Shown: positions 28,060 to 37,521, counted from the stretch's first letter. The stretch: 64,000 nucleotides of DNA from an uncultured Lachnospiraceae bacterium (GCA_910578845.1 CAJTSL010000012.1:22993-86992); one strand, 5' to 3'. Notes: generated by a model from the letters alone, not told the origin. Made by a program: numbers and translations.

Positions 28060-28347
28060 CTAGTTCTGGGATGACTTTAACGCCTGGATTCGCATTTGGA
28101 TATTCTGTTCAAATTCTTCATCTGAATATCTGGGGTCTCTTGTATTCCTCCAAATATCACACGGTGCTTTGTCACATTCACCGCAGCCTTTTAATTCTTT
28201 ATCATGGATGGAGCATTGATAGATAGCACATGCCGTGCCTTCCGGTGCGTGAAAAACCTTTCCTTCGCATTCGTTGCATCCCGTACACATATTGCCAAAG
28301 CAGCCGCAGGTACGGCAATCAGTTCCGCATACAGATAAATTTGCCAT
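28060..28347 (-). CDS. DUF3795 cysteine-rich protein
   Basis: A 95-residue protein with many cysteines (SVCGTDCRTCGCFGNMCTGC, then CSIHDKELKGCGECDKAPC), typical of the DUF3795 family, which probably binds zinc or an iron-sulfur cluster. There is no membrane segment. GAAAGGATG precedes the start codon. Function is unknown. Confidence 0.85.
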   Translation of the reverse strand: MANLSVCGTDCRTCGCFGNMCTGCNECEGKVFHAPEGTACAIYQCSIHDKELKGCGECDKAPCDIWRNTRDPRYSDEEFEQNIQMRIQALKSSQN

Positions 28348-28553
28348 TTTTTTTCATCCTTTCTTCGTTGTATGATGATAGTTTGCTTATGAGATTGTCG
28401 CGCAAACGCCACAGCATGGCGCGATAGCTGGCGCTAAAAACTCCTGTTTATTGTAGGATATTTTCCGAAGAAAGTCTTGTATATTTCCGACATTTTAGAA
28501 TTTAGACAGAATACGAGGATATTGTATTTTTTCCAGTACAATCCAGACGGCGG

Positions 28554-28582
28554 TTGCAAAGTTCTCATTTATGTGCTATATA
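28554..28582 (+). promoter_or_regulatory. Promoter of the aspS-gatCAB T-box transcript
   Basis: TTGCAA (28554-28559) and TATATA (28577-28582) are 17 bp apart, with TGC just before the -10 box. An overlapping TATAAT starts at 28579. Transcription should start near 28590. Confidence 0.6.
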
Positions 28583-28589
28583 ATAAGCA

Positions 28590-28886
28590 TATATACAAAT
28601 GCGATGAAGGAGACTCGCTTTGTGGAAAACGACAGGAATACGGCGTCACCGACTGAGAGCGCTGTTTGTGGGAAGCAGAGACTGGGAACACTCCGGAGCA
28701 GATTGCCCGAACAATCTGAAGGGGAACGAAGGAGGCTAGGGCAATACGTTGCACGCGTTAAGTGTCAGAGTGGGCAGGGCGGTAAAACATCTTGTTAGAG
28801 ATGGCGGCTTGTCAATGCGGGTGGTACCGCGGATATGTATGATTATCCGTCCCGGAATACAGAAAATGTGTTCCGGGACTTTTTTT
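28590..28886 (+). promoter_or_regulatory. T-box leader with overlapping Glu/Asn specifier, upstream of aspS-gatCAB
   Basis: The T-box core GCGGGTGGTACCGCGG is at 28817-28832. A terminator GTCCCGGAATAC / GTGTTCCGGGAC (28849-28879) with a T run follows. In stem I, GGAG of GAAGGAGACTCGC pairs with CTCC of GAACACTCCGG and places GAAC (28686-28689) in the specifier loop: GAA is Glu, AAC is Asn. A known Clostridium acetobutylicum T-box on the transamidation operon has the same overlapping arrangement and reads both tRNAs. The variable core base is T, able to pair with A or wobble with G. Confidence 0.85.
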
Positions 28887-28888
28887 AT

Positions 28889-29076
28889 GCACACGGGCGT
28901 CCCAAGGAAGAATGTCAGCAGAAGCTGACGGACGCCCGGCGCACGAGTAGGGAAAGGAGCTTTCCCTACTCGATCGCATACGGCACACGGGCGTCCCAAG
29001 AAAAAGTGTCAGCATAAGCTGACGGACGCCCGGCGCGCGAGTAGGGGAAGAAAACTTCCCTACGCGATTGCACAGG
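28889..29076 (+). repeat. Two tandem 94-bp structured repeats between the T-box terminator and aspS
   Basis: Units 28889-28982 and 28983-29076 are near-identical. Each carries two hairpins: GGGCGTCC...GGACGCCC enclosing GTCAGC...GCTGAC, then CGAGTAGGG...CCCTACTCG (second copy CGCGCGAGTAGGG...CCCTACGCG). Paired changes in the second stem (A/T in unit 1 versus C/G in unit 2 near its base) suggest that RNA or DNA pairing is kept. It would be part of the aspS mRNA leader. With the T-box and the promoter it fills most of the 28348-29117 gap. Confidence 0.85.
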
Positions 29077-29117
29077 TGAAAAAAGTCCCGGAAACCAGAA
29101 CAGAAAGGGGCATGATG

Positions 29118-30875
29118 ATGATGGAAAAGAAAACAGGAAACATGTACAGGGAAATTACGTTAGAGCATCTAGGGGAAGAGCAGATCGGCAGAGAGCTAAA
29201 AGTAGCCGGATGGGTGGAAAACATCAGGGACCATGGCGGCGTATCTTTTGTGGACTTGCGGGATATGTATGGTGTCTTGCAGGTGGTGATGCGTGACACT
29301 TCCCTTTTGGATGGGCTCTCCAAGGAGATGTGTATTTCCATTGAGGGATTGGTTGAGAAGAGGGATGAGGAGACGTATAACCCGAAGATTCCGACCGGAA
29401 CGATTGAGCTTGTGGCTCATCAGGTGGCAATCCTTGGCAAAGTATATAAGCAGCTTCCCTTTGAGATCATGGCGTCAAAAGAGATAAGGGAAGAGGTGCG
29501 GCTAAAGTACCGCTATTTGGATCTGCGTAACAAAAAGGTGAAAGACAACATGATTTTCCGTTCCAAGGTCATTAGCTTTCTGCGGGAAAAGATGAGCGGG
29601 ATGGGATTTTTGGAAATCCAGACGCCGATCTTATGCGCTTCTTCTCCGGAGGGCGCAAGGGATTATATCGTGCCGTCAAGAAAACATAAAGGAAAATTCT
29701 ATGCGCTTCCACAAGCGCCACAACAATATAAGCAGCTTCTGATGGTATCAGGATTTGATAAGTATTTCCAGATTGCGCCTTGCTTCCGGGATGAAGATGC
29801 GCGTGCGGACCGTTCGCCCGGGGAATTCTATCAGCTTGACTTTGAAATGAGCTTTGCCACACAGGAAGATGTTTTCCATGTCGGTGAAGAAGTGTTATCG
29901 GCTGTCTTCGAGAAATTTGCGCCTAAAGGGTGTGCCGTGACGAAAGCGCCGTATCCGGTCATAAGCTATAAGCAGGCAATGGTAGAGTTTGGCACGGATA
30001 AGCCTGACTTGCGCAACCCATTACGGATTATAGATTTGACAGAGTATTTTCAAAGATGTGCGTTCAAACCCTTCCATAGCAGGACAGTTCGGGCGATTAA
30101 AGTGCATGCAGAAATGTCGAAAGGCTTCCATGAGAAGCTGCTGAAATTTGCGACCGGTATGGGCATGGGAGGATTAGGATACCTGGAAGTAGACGAAGGC
30201 CTGGCTTATAAAGGCCCGATCGATAAGTTCATCCCGGAGACATTGAAAAAAGAGCTTGCTATGCTGGCAGGGCTTTCTGCCGGAGATACGATTTTCTTCA
30301 TTGCAGACAGGGAAGAGAGAGCTGCCTACTATGCAGGCCAGTTACGGACGGAACTGGGAGAGAAGCTGGATTTGATAGAGAAAGATGCATACCGTTTCTG
30401 CTATGTAAATGATTTCCCAATGTTTGAGATAGATGAGGATACCAAGCAGATCGGATTTAAGCACAATCCCTTTTCAATGCCACAGGGCGGTTTAGAGGCG
30501 CTTAAGACCAAGGATGCGCTGGATATTCTTGCTTATCAGTATGATATTGTATGCAATGGCGTAGAGCTTTCTTCCGGTGCGGTCCGTAACCATGATATGG
30601 AGATTATGGTGAAAGCCTTTGCAATTGCAGGGTATGATGAGGAAACGTTGCAGAAGAAGTTCGGAGCGCTTTACAATGCCTTTCAGTTTGGCGCCCCGCC
30701 GCATGCAGGCATGGCGCCGGGCATTGACCGGATGCTGATGTTATTACGGGGGGAAGAGAACATCAGGGAGGTCATTGCCTTCCCGATGAGCGGGACGGCG
30801 CAGGATTTCATGTGCGGCGCGCCAAATGACGTCACAGAGCAGCAGCTTCGGGATGCGCACATTAAGATTAGGTAG
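29118..30875 (+). CDS. aspS: Aspartyl-tRNA synthetase, probably non-discriminating
   Basis: Charges tRNA-Asp and, if non-discriminating, tRNA-Asn with aspartate, the latter being amidated by GatCAB. The protein has about 585 residues, typical of bacterial AspRS: OB-fold at 1-110, class II core with YRYLDLRN, the FRDEDARADRSPGEFYQLD motif 2 region and the final GMAPGIDRMLMLL motif 3. The anticodon-binding loop reads IRDHGGV with His, as in non-discriminating enzymes; discriminating ones usually have Leu there. Four ATGs follow AAAGGGG; 29118 or 29121 have the best spacing. The frame is open back to 29076. First gene of aspS-gatCAB. Confidence 0.95.
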   Translation: MMEKKTGNMYREITLEHLGEEQIGRELKVAGWVENIRDHGGVSFVDLRDMYGVLQVVMRDTSLLDGLSKEMCISIEGLVEKRDEETYNPKIPTGTIELVAHQVAILGKVYKQLPFEIMASKEIREEVRLKYRYLDLRNKKVKDNMIFRSKVISFLREKMSGMGFLEIQTPILCASSPEGARDYIVPSRKHKGKFYALPQAPQQYKQLLMVSGFDKYFQIAPCFRDEDARADRSPGEFYQLDFEMSFATQEDVFHVGEEVLSAVFEKFAPKGCAVTKAPYPVISYKQAMVEFGTDKPDLRNPLRIIDLTEYFQRCAFKPFHSRTVRAIKVHAEMSKGFHEKLLKFATGMGMGGLGYLEVDEGLAYKGPIDKFIPETLKKELAMLAGLSAGDTIFFIADREERAAYYAGQLRTELGEKLDLIEKDAYRFCYVNDFPMFEIDEDTKQIGFKHNPFSMPQGGLEALKTKDALDILAYQYDIVCNGVELSSGAVRNHDMEIMVKAFAIAGYDEETLQKKFGALYNAFQFGAPPHAGMAPGIDRMLMLLRGEENIREVIAFPMSGTAQDFMCGAPNDVTEQQLRDAHIKIR

Positions 30876-30895
30876 GCTTTCGTGATCTTGTCTAT

Positions 30896-30941
30896 ATTGC
30901 ATAATTAGGTTTTGGGAAATTGGAGTTTCGCAATTAACTAG
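30896..30941 (+). repeat. Copy E of the dispersed inverted-repeat element
   Basis: The loop AGGTTTTGGGAAATTGG and right arm AGTTTCGCAATTAACTAG match copy B closely; the left arm is decayed to ATTGCATAATT. It lies in the aspS-gatC intergenic gap and would be transcribed within the operon. Confidence 0.7.
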
Positions 30942-30977
30942 TAGGATCAGAGAAAGAACGGAGAAGAGTGGAAAGGA

Positions 30978-31280
30978 ATGAAGAAGAGCATGGCAAATGT
31001 GATTACGGATGAAACAATTGAATATGTCGGCATTCTGGCGAAACTAGAGCTTTCAAAAGAAGAGCAGGAACAGGCGAAGAAAGACATGGGCAGGATGCTG
31101 GATTATATTGACAAGCTTGGCGAACTGGACACGGAGGGGATAGAGCCAATGTCGCATGTATTCCCGGTGCAGAATGTGTTCCGGGAAGATAGTATTGTAA
31201 ACTCTGACACAAGGGAAGAGTTTCTGGCAAATGCGCCGGAGCAAAAAGACGGTATGTTCGTAGTGCCGAAGACTTTTTAA
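30978..31280 (+). CDS. gatC: Asp/Glu-tRNA amidotransferase subunit C
   Basis: The small subunit that clamps GatA to GatB in the enzyme that converts Asp-tRNA-Asn and Glu-tRNA-Gln to the amides. The 100 residues contain the family pattern [18 protein letters not shown] and [22 protein letters not shown], with [10 protein letters not shown] at the end. GGAAAGG lies immediately before the ATG at 30978; the ATG at 30990 is an alternative. Upstream neighbour is aspS, downstream gatA. Confidence 0.95.
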   Translation: MKKSMANVITDETIEYVGILAKLELSKEEQEQAKKDMGRMLDYIDKLGELDTEGIEPMSHVFPVQNVFREDSIVNSDTREEFLANAPEQKDGMFVVPKTF

Positions 31281-31393
31281 AGAGCTAAGTGGAGATTTGT
31301 CCTCTCATTGGTACGGGATTTTGGCGGGAAAGACGGATGGGAAAATGGACGGATGGGGTAAGCAGACTGAAAGAAAGGCATAGGTATGGGCTG

Positions 31394-32845
31394 ATGAGGA
31401 TACAAGATATGACGGCGGTAGAGCTTGCCGTAGCAATCAAAGAAGGAAAGACAACGGCAGTGGATGCGGTACGGGAGACGATTGCAAGAATCGAAGAGAA
31501 AGAAGAGCTGTACCATTGCTATGTGACGCTTGATAGAGAAGGCGCACTGGAACGGGCTAAGGATGTGCAGGCGAAAATCGAGGCGGGTGAGATAAGCGCA
31601 CCGCTCGCGGGCGTGCCGGTGGCAATCAAAGATAACATTTGTACGAAAGGGATGCTGACGACTTGCGCTTCCAAAATCCTTGGGAACTTCGTGCCGGCTT
31701 ATTCTGCGCAGGCGATCTGTAATTTGCTAAGAAATGGCGCTATCATCCTTGGGAAAACGAATATGGATGAGTTTGCAATGGGTTCTACGACAGAGACTTC
31801 CGCATTCGGCGTGACGAGGAACCCCTGGGATCCGGCGCGTGTGCCGGGTGGTTCTTCAGGAGGCTCCGCGGCGGCGGTAGCGGCAGGGGAATGCTATTAT
31901 GCGCTCGGTTCCGATACCGGCGGCTCCATCAGGCAGCCTGCGTCTTTTTGCGGCGTCGTTGGCATGAAGCCTACTTATGGCACGGTATCAAGATATGGGC
32001 TGATTGCCTATGGCTCTTCTTTGGATCAGATTGGGCCGCTTACCAAAGACGTGGCAGACTGTGCGGCAGTATTAGAGAGCATCGCTTCCTATGATACAAA
32101 AGACTCCACTTCTATGCGGAGACAGGATACTGATTTCACGTCTGCATTGATTGCGGATGTGAAAGGGCTGCGGATTGGCATTCCGGATGATTATTTCAAA
32201 GAGGGATTGGATGGGGAAGTAAAAGCTGCGGTACTGCAGGCAGCAAAAGCATTAGAAGAAAAGGGAGCTATTGTGGAACATTTTGATTTAAGCCTGGTGG
32301 AATATGCTATCCCCACCTATTATACGATTGCGGCAGCCGAGGCCAGTTCTAATTTAGAGCGTTTCGACGGCATTAAATATGGATACCGGGCGACAGATTA
32401 TAAAGGGCTTCATCATATGTACAAAAAGTCACGTTCGGAAGGGTTTGGCGAAGAGGTGAAACGCCGTATTATGTTAGGTTCCTTCGTATTAAGCTCCGGT
32501 TACTATGATGCCTATTATTTAAAGGCATTGAAGGTAAAGGCGTTGATCAAAAAGGCGTTTAACGATGCTTTTATGAAGTATGATGTGATTTTAGGGCCGA
32601 CAGCGCCGACGACGGCGCCGAAACTTGGGGAGAGCCTTGCTGATCCGCTTAAGATGTATCTGGGGGATATTTATACGATAGCCGTTAATTTAGCAGGACT
32701 GCCAGCGATCAGTGTTCCGTGTGGAATAGATAAAGCGGGGCTGCCGATTGGCTTACAGCTCATCGGAGATTGCTTCCAGGAGAAGAAGCTGCTTCAAACG
32801 GCATATACGTATGAGAAGGCCTGCCGGGAGGCGGCAATTATTTGA
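31394..32845 (+). CDS. gatA: Asp/Glu-tRNA amidotransferase subunit A
   Basis: The glutaminase subunit, an amidase-signature enzyme that releases ammonia for GatB. The Ser-cisSer-Lys triad is visible: Lys in PVAIKDNICTKG, Ser in SDTGGSIRQPASF and the GGSSGGSAAAVAAGE loop. The ATG at 31394 gives 483 residues, the usual family length; the frame is open further upstream to 31289, but MRIQDMTAVELAVAIKEGK is the expected N-terminus. The gap to gatC is 113 bp and to gatB 64 bp, all on one strand. Confidence 0.96.
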   Translation: MRIQDMTAVELAVAIKEGKTTAVDAVRETIARIEEKEELYHCYVTLDREGALERAKDVQAKIEAGEISAPLAGVPVAIKDNICTKGMLTTCASKILGNFVPAYSAQAICNLLRNGAIILGKTNMDEFAMGSTTETSAFGVTRNPWDPARVPGGSSGGSAAAVAAGECYYALGSDTGGSIRQPASFCGVVGMKPTYGTVSRYGLIAYGSSLDQIGPLTKDVADCAAVLESIASYDTKDSTSMRRQDTDFTSALIADVKGLRIGIPDDYFKEGLDGEVKAAVLQAAKALEEKGAIVEHFDLSLVEYAIPTYYTIAAAEASSNLERFDGIKYGYRATDYKGLHHMYKKSRSEGFGEEVKRRIMLGSFVLSSGYYDAYYLKALKVKALIKKAFNDAFMKYDVILGPTAPTTAPKLGESLADPLKMYLGDIYTIAVNLAGLPAISVPCGIDKAGLPIGLQLIGDCFQEKKLLQTAYTYEKACREAAII

Positions 32846-32909
32846 TAAAGCGCCTTTTGCAGTGCGGCTATTTGGCTCATTGCTTGCGGGAATCAAGAAA
32901 GGAATGATA

Positions 32910-34352
32910 ATGGCTATGATAAAAGAATACGAGACTGTCATTGGTTTGGAAGTGCATGTGGAGCTTGCTACGAAGACGAAGATTTTCTGCGGCTGCTCAA
33001 CAGCATTTGGCGGTGCGCCCAATACGCATACATGCCCTGTCTGTACCGGGATGCCGGGGACTCTTCCGGTATTGAACAAACAGGTGTTAGAATATGCCAT
33101 TGCAGTCGGGTTAGCGACCGGATGTGACATTACAAGGTATGGGAAGTTTGACAGGAAAAATTATTTTTATCCTGATAATCCGCAGAACTATCAGATTTCC
33201 CAACTCTATCTGCCGATTTGCAGAAATGGGGGCATAGAAATTGAGACACAAGAGGGTGGCAGGAAAACTGTGGGAATCCACGAGATCCATATGGAAGAAG
33301 ACGCCGGGAAACTGATCCATGATGAGTGGGACGAATGCTCTCTGGTGGATTATAACCGTTCGGGCGTGCCATTGATTGAAATCGTTTCCGAGCCGGATAT
33401 GCGGGATGCGAAAGAAGTGATCGCATATCTGGAGAAGCTTCGCTTGCTCATCCAGTATCTTGGGGCATCCGATTGTAAATTGCAGGAGGGTTCTATGCGC
33501 GCGGATGTGAACCTTTCCGTCAGGGAGGTTGGGCAAAAGGCTTTTGGCACTAGAACAGAAATGAAGAACCTTAATTCTTTCAAAGCGATCACAAGGGCGA
33601 TAGAAGGAGAGAGGGAGCGTCAGATTGATCTGATCGAAGCGGGAGAGGCCATCATTCAGGAGACAAGAAGGTGGGACGATGCCAAAGGGATATCTTATGC
33701 GATGCGCAGCAAAGAGGATGCGCAAGATTACCGCTATTTCCCCGATCCGGATTTGGCGCCGATTGTGGTAAGCGATGAGATGCTTGCTAAAATCCGGGCA
33801 AAGCAACCGGAGTTTAGGACAGAGAAAATGGCGCGATACCGGGAAGAATACGGGATTCCCGATTATGATATTGATATTATCACGAGTGCAAAGCGTATGG
33901 CGGATTTATTCGAGGAGACGGTCGCCATCTGCCATCAGCCCAAAAAAGTCTCAAACTGGCTCATGGGCGAGACGATGCGCCTTATGAAAGAGAAAGAGAT
34001 AGATGCGCAGGATTTGCATTTTTCCCCACAGAACCTGGCGAAGCTCATTGCGCTTACGGATAGCAAGGCGATTAATGGCAATGTTGCAAAAGAAGTATTT
34101 GAGGTCATGTTTGATCAGGATATAGAGCCGGAACAGTATGTAGAAGAGCATGGATTGAGAACAGTCAATGATGCGGGCGCGCTGAAAAAGGCAATTGAAG
34201 AAGTCATAGCAGGCAACCCGCAGTCGGTGGAAGACTATAAGAACGGCAAAGAGAAAGCGCTTGGTTTCTTAGTCGGGCAGACAATGAAAGCCATGAAAGG
34301 CAAAGCGGAGCCTGCTATGGTGAACCAGATCCTCAAAGAGTTTCTATCCTAA
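32910..34352 (+). CDS. gatB: Asp/Glu-tRNA amidotransferase subunit B
   Basis: Activates the side-chain carboxylate of misacylated tRNA and transfers ammonia to it. The 480-residue protein has the N-terminal YETVIGLEVHVEL, the zinc-type CGCS...CPVCTGMPG cysteines, the signature DYNRSGVPLIEIVSEPD, and the C-terminal tail domain ending VNQILKEFLS. AAAGG lies 7 nt before the ATG at 32910; the frame is open back to 32748 inside gatA but the extension is not conserved. Last gene of the operon. Confidence 0.96.
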   Translation: MAMIKEYETVIGLEVHVELATKTKIFCGCSTAFGGAPNTHTCPVCTGMPGTLPVLNKQVLEYAIAVGLATGCDITRYGKFDRKNYFYPDNPQNYQISQLYLPICRNGGIEIETQEGGRKTVGIHEIHMEEDAGKLIHDEWDECSLVDYNRSGVPLIEIVSEPDMRDAKEVIAYLEKLRLLIQYLGASDCKLQEGSMRADVNLSVREVGQKAFGTRTEMKNLNSFKAITRAIEGERERQIDLIEAGEAIIQETRRWDDAKGISYAMRSKEDAQDYRYFPDPDLAPIVVSDEMLAKIRAKQPEFRTEKMARYREEYGIPDYDIDIITSAKRMADLFEETVAICHQPKKVSNWLMGETMRLMKEKEIDAQDLHFSPQNLAKLIALTDSKAINGNVAKEVFEVMFDQDIEPEQYVEEHGLRTVNDAGALKKAIEEVIAGNPQSVEDYKNGKEKALGFLVGQTMKAMKGKAEPAMVNQILKEFLS

Positions 34353-34402
34353 TATAGAATGCTGCTCCTTGTCAGATTGTCCCATAAGTGGCATGAATGA
34401 GC

Positions 34403-35194
34403 TTATTTAGTAAATTCTAAGAATTTGACAATGGCATCAATATGCTTGGAGGTTGCAGGGATGCCTAAGATTGCTTCCGACGGATATCCCTGATAAGTTG
34501 TCCCATTCTGAGCCAGATAATCATAGCAGCCGGTTTCTATGAGCTTATTCCCTTTGGGAAGACATATGCCTACGGGGACCGGCTGCTGCATGGTGGCAGG
34601 ATCGCGGTGGTCGATGGTAAGCGCGGAAAGATCCGTTTCTTCGGAAGAGAGGCTGTCGTCAAGATCAAACGTGGCAGCATCCGTATAATATAATTGGTCT
34701 TTATATTTATCTAATACATCATGGGGCAGCACGGTTTCTAAGTTGAGAAAATGCTCATTCTGAGCCTGGGGCTCGAAAGCGGCAGTATCCGCCACGATGA
34801 CGTCTATTTCCCCGGCCTGTATCATAACGACCAGTTTCTCCATACTGGCCATGGAATATTGGGAAAAGTCCGTAGTCGAATACGTAAAAGAAGGATCAAT
34901 ATAAGCGCGGTATTCTTCCGTATCAATCTCTGCATATTCCGCAAATTCGTTACTGAATGCCTCACTGTCAATAAGAGCGGGGTTTGCATTCAAAAGGACA
35001 GCATAGAAAGCAAAGTCTTTGTTAGCACGGTATTGCTGGATGAAAAGCGCTGTCATGGCGATAAGGGCCAGGACAACAAATGTGTGTATTTTATAATAAT
35101 CCCAGAAATAGGATAATTTGCCTTTTAGGCTCATATCCTTGGTCTTTCGTTGCTGCTCCCTGATTTCTCCGTATAGTGAGTTATGAGATGACAT
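34403..35194 (-). CDS. Membrane-anchored protein of unknown function
   Basis: A 263-residue protein. The cytosolic N-terminus contains KGKLSYFWDYYKIHTF, a motif found in many Lachnospiraceae membrane proteins; one transmembrane helix follows (about residues 36-53), and the rest is outside the cell. The outer domain includes MASMEKLVVMIQAGEIDVIV and ends GIPATSKHIDAIVKFLEFTK; the shape loosely resembles part of a solute-binding protein, but I cannot assign a family. GAAGGAGAAAAAC precedes the start. It is convergent with gatB. Confidence 0.7.
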   Translation of the reverse strand: MSSHNSLYGEIREQQRKTKDMSLKGKLSYFWDYYKIHTFVVLALIAMTALFIQQYRANKDFAFYAVLLNANPALIDSEAFSNEFAEYAEIDTEEYRAYIDPSFTYSTTDFSQYSMASMEKLVVMIQAGEIDVIVADTAAFEPQAQNEHFLNLETVLPHDVLDKYKDQLYYTDAATFDLDDSLSSEETDLSALTIDHRDPATMQQPVPVGICLPKGNKLIETGCYDYLAQNGTTYQGYPSEAILGIPATSKHIDAIVKFLEFTK

Positions 35195-35280
35195 AAGTTT
35201 TTCTCCTTCTGTATAGATGCTTATTATCTATTTCCTTTAATTTGTTTAATATGTTCGCTATTACTATGTTCTATTTAAGT

Positions 35281-35328
35281 GCGTTCTCTGTTAGTACGTT
35301 CTCTGTTAGTACGTTCTCAATAGTACGC
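35281..35328 (+). repeat. Short 15-bp tandem repeats upstream of the unknown membrane protein gene
   Basis: Three imperfect copies of a 15-bp unit near TTCTCTGTTAGTACG run from 35281 to 35328, between divergent genes. No palindrome within the unit is seen. The rest of the 35195-35476 gap is AT-rich and includes the promoter at 35405. Confidence 0.7.
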
Positions 35329-35404
35329 TATTATCATACTTATTTAGGGAAATGATGTCAATGAAGATGGGATATAATCTTTCTAAAAAAAGAATAAAGA
35401 ATTC

Positions 35405-35433
35405 TTGCAACTTTTTTCAAATTGTTATATGAT
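35405..35433 (+). promoter_or_regulatory. Promoter of the DUF6106 gene
   Basis: TTGCAA (35405-35410) and TATGAT (35428-35433) are 17 bp apart. Confidence 0.6.
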
Positions 35434-35476
35434 ACTCTCATATATACAAATGTGCAGTGCAGATGGAGGATAAAAT

Positions 35477-35971
35477 ATGGTAAGTGAAACTTATGTGGAA
35501 TGTCTTGTCGCAAGGAAATCATCTTTTGTGATACGTTTGCTGAGAACGCTGCTCATTATGTTGACGGTTTGCTGCTTTATCGTAGGGCTTATGGATATCC
35601 GTTCGCTGATTGCCGCTATTGTATTGGGCGTGGCGTCTTACTTTGTCTATATGAATGCGGATATTGAATATGAATATTTATATCTGGATAAGGAAATTAA
35701 AATTGATAAAGTGCTTGCTAAGAGCAAGAGGAAGAAAGTCGTTACCTATGATATCGGGAGAATGGAGATTTTAGCGCCGGTGAAGTCTTATCACCTTGAC
35801 GCTTTCAGGAACCGTGAGCTGAAGTCGGTAGACTATAGTTCCGGCACGGACGAAGATGGGAAAAAGTACATGATGGTTTATGAGGGTAATCAGAAAGTGA
35901 TCTGGGAGCCGAGCGCGGAAATGGTGAAGGCGATCCAGATGGTTGCGCCGCGTAAAGTATTCACCGATTAA
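35477..35971 (+). CDS. DUF6106 family membrane protein
   Basis: A 164-residue protein beginning MVSETYVECLVARK, with two adjacent transmembrane helices (about residues 20-62) and a cytosolic C-terminal domain containing YEYLYLDKEIKIDKVLAKSKRKKVV. The pattern is that of the DUF6106 family, widespread in Clostridia and of unknown function. AGATGGAGG lies before the ATG. It ends in its own terminator at 35976. Confidence 0.85.
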   Translation: MVSETYVECLVARKSSFVIRLLRTLLIMLTVCCFIVGLMDIRSLIAAIVLGVASYFVYMNADIEYEYLYLDKEIKIDKVLAKSKRKKVVTYDIGRMEILAPVKSYHLDAFRNRELKSVDYSSGTDEDGKKYMMVYEGNQKVIWEPSAEMVKAIQMVAPRKVFTD

Positions 35972-35975
35972 CGGG

Positions 35976-36013
35976 AAAAGTATACTGTCAGTTTTAGGAC
36001 TGGCAGTACTTTT
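35976..36013 (+). terminator. Terminator after the DUF6106 gene
   Basis: AAAAGTATACTGTCAGT pairs with ACTGGCAGTACTTTT (with a small bulge) across a TTTAGG loop. Confidence 0.75.
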
Positions 36014-36066
36014 ATATACAAATCTATTTATACAAACAATAATGATTACAATTAGGAGGAGAGAAA

Positions 36067-37521
36067 ATGGGTCAGATTATTGGCGAAGGCATTACATTCG
36101 ATGATGTGCTCCTTGTACCGAGCTATTCACAGGTGATTCCCAATCAGGTAGACTTAACAACGTGGCTAACAAAGAAAATTAAACTGAATATTCCTATGAT
36201 GAGCGCCGGCATGGACACGGTGACTGAACATAGGATGGCAATCGCAATGGCAAGGCAGGGCGGGATCGGTATCATCCATAAGAATATGTCGATTGAGGCA
36301 CAGGCAGAAGAAGTTGATAAAGTAAAACGTTCTGAAAACGGTGTCATTACAGACCCCTTTTCTTTGACCCCGGAGCATACATTAGCCGATGCTGATTCCC
36401 TGATGGCAAAATTCAGGATCTCCGGCGTACCTATTACAGAAGGCAGAAAACTTGTCGGCATCATTACCAATCGGGACTTGAAATTCGAAACGGATTTTAC
36501 CAAGAAAATTAAAGAATCCATGACATCGGAAGGGTTGATTACAGCCAAAGAGGGCATCACGCTCGAAGAGGCAAAACAGATACTCGCAAAAGCAAGAAAA
36601 GAAAAATTGCCGATCGTAGACGATGATTATAATCTGACAGGCCTTATTACGATCAAAGATATCGAGAAGACGATTAAATATCCTCTCTCAGCAAAGGACG
36701 AGCAGGGCAGGCTCTTATGCGGCGCCGGTGTTGGCATTACCGCCAATGTGCTTGACAGAGTCAGTGCTTTGATTGATGCCAAAGTAGACGTTATCGTATT
36801 GGACTCTGCACATGGGCATTCCGAAAATGTGCTCCACTGCGTGAGGATGATCAAAGAAAAATACCCGGATGTGCAGGTTATCGCCGGCAATGTAGCTACC
36901 GGAGAAGGCACGAAGGCTTTGATCGAAGCCGGCGTGGACGCCGTAAAGGTTGGCATTGGGCCTGGCTCGATCTGTACGACCCGTGTTGTAGCCGGAATCG
37001 GCGTACCGCAGATCACGGCGATTATGAATGCATATGATGTTGCCAAGAATTATGGCATCCCGATTATTGCGGACGGCGGCATCAAGTATTCAGGCGATAT
37101 GACTAAAGCAATTGCGGCGGGCGGCAGCGTTTGCATGATGGGCAGTATTTTCGCAGGCTGCGATGAAAGCCCAGGTACATTTGAATTATATCAGGGAAGA
37201 AAATATAAAGTATACCGTGGCATGGGATCTATTGCGGCAATGGAGAACGGCAGTAAAGACCGCTATTTCCAGTCTGATGCCAGGAAACTGGTGCCCGAAG
37301 GCGTAGAAGGGCGTGTTGCCTATAAGGGAACCGTAGAAGATACCGTATTCCAGTTGATCGGCGGTATCCGTTCCGGTATGGGTTATTGTGGTACGAAGAC
37401 AATAGAAGAATTAAAACAGAACGGAAAATTCATCAAAATTTCTGCGGCTGCCCTTAGAGAAAGCCATCCGCATGATATCCATATTACCAAAGAAGCACCC
37501 AACTACAGCGTGGAAGAATAG
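36067..37521 (+). CDS. guaB: IMP dehydrogenase
   Basis: Oxidises IMP to XMP, the committed step to GMP. The 484-residue protein has an (alpha/beta)8 barrel interrupted by a Bateman module of two CBS domains (about residues 95-210). The catalytic cysteine is in [11 protein letters not shown] near residue 303, and the flap region [19 protein letters not shown] is present. AGGAGGAG precedes the ATG. The next two genes complete the last steps to IMP, so this is a purine cluster. Confidence 0.97.
   Translation: MGQIIGEGITFDDVLLVPSYSQVIPNQVDLTTWLTKKIKLNIPMMSAGMDTVTEHRMAIAMARQGGIGIIHKNMSIEAQAEEVDKVKRSENGVITDPFSLTPEHTLADADSLMAKFRISGVPITEGRKLVGIITNRDLKFETDFTKKIKESMTSEGLITAKEGITLEEAKQILAKARKEKLPIVDDDYNLTGLITIKDIEKTIKYPLSAKDEQGRLLCGAGVGITANVLDRVSALIDAKVDVIVLDSAHGHSENVLHCVRMIKEKYPDVQVIAGNVATGEGTKALIEAGVDAVKVGIGPGSICTTRVVAGIGVPQITAIMNAYDVAKNYGIPIIADGGIKYSGDMTKAIAAGGSVCMMGSIFAGCDESPGTFELYQGRKYKVYRGMGSIAAMENGSKDRYFQSDARKLVPEGVEGRVAYKGTVEDTVFQLIGGIRSGMGYCGTKTIEELKQNGKFIKISAAALRESHPHDIHITKEAPNYSVEE

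Noticed and set aside
28571..29017. Small frames within the T-box and the 94-bp repeats
   Set aside because: They overlap conserved RNA structure and lack coding signals; the duplication explains their similar sequences.
28889..29076. CRISPR array
   Set aside because: Only two direct units of 94 bp without spacers, with strong internal hairpins and no cas genes nearby.
33111..33806. 231-residue minus-strand frame opposite gatB
   Set aside because: It lies wholly within gatB, which has clear family motifs; the frame is a shadow.
36006..36066. Purine riboswitch upstream of guaB
   Set aside because: The 60-nt AT-rich gap after the DUF6106 terminator is too short and lacks the conserved core.
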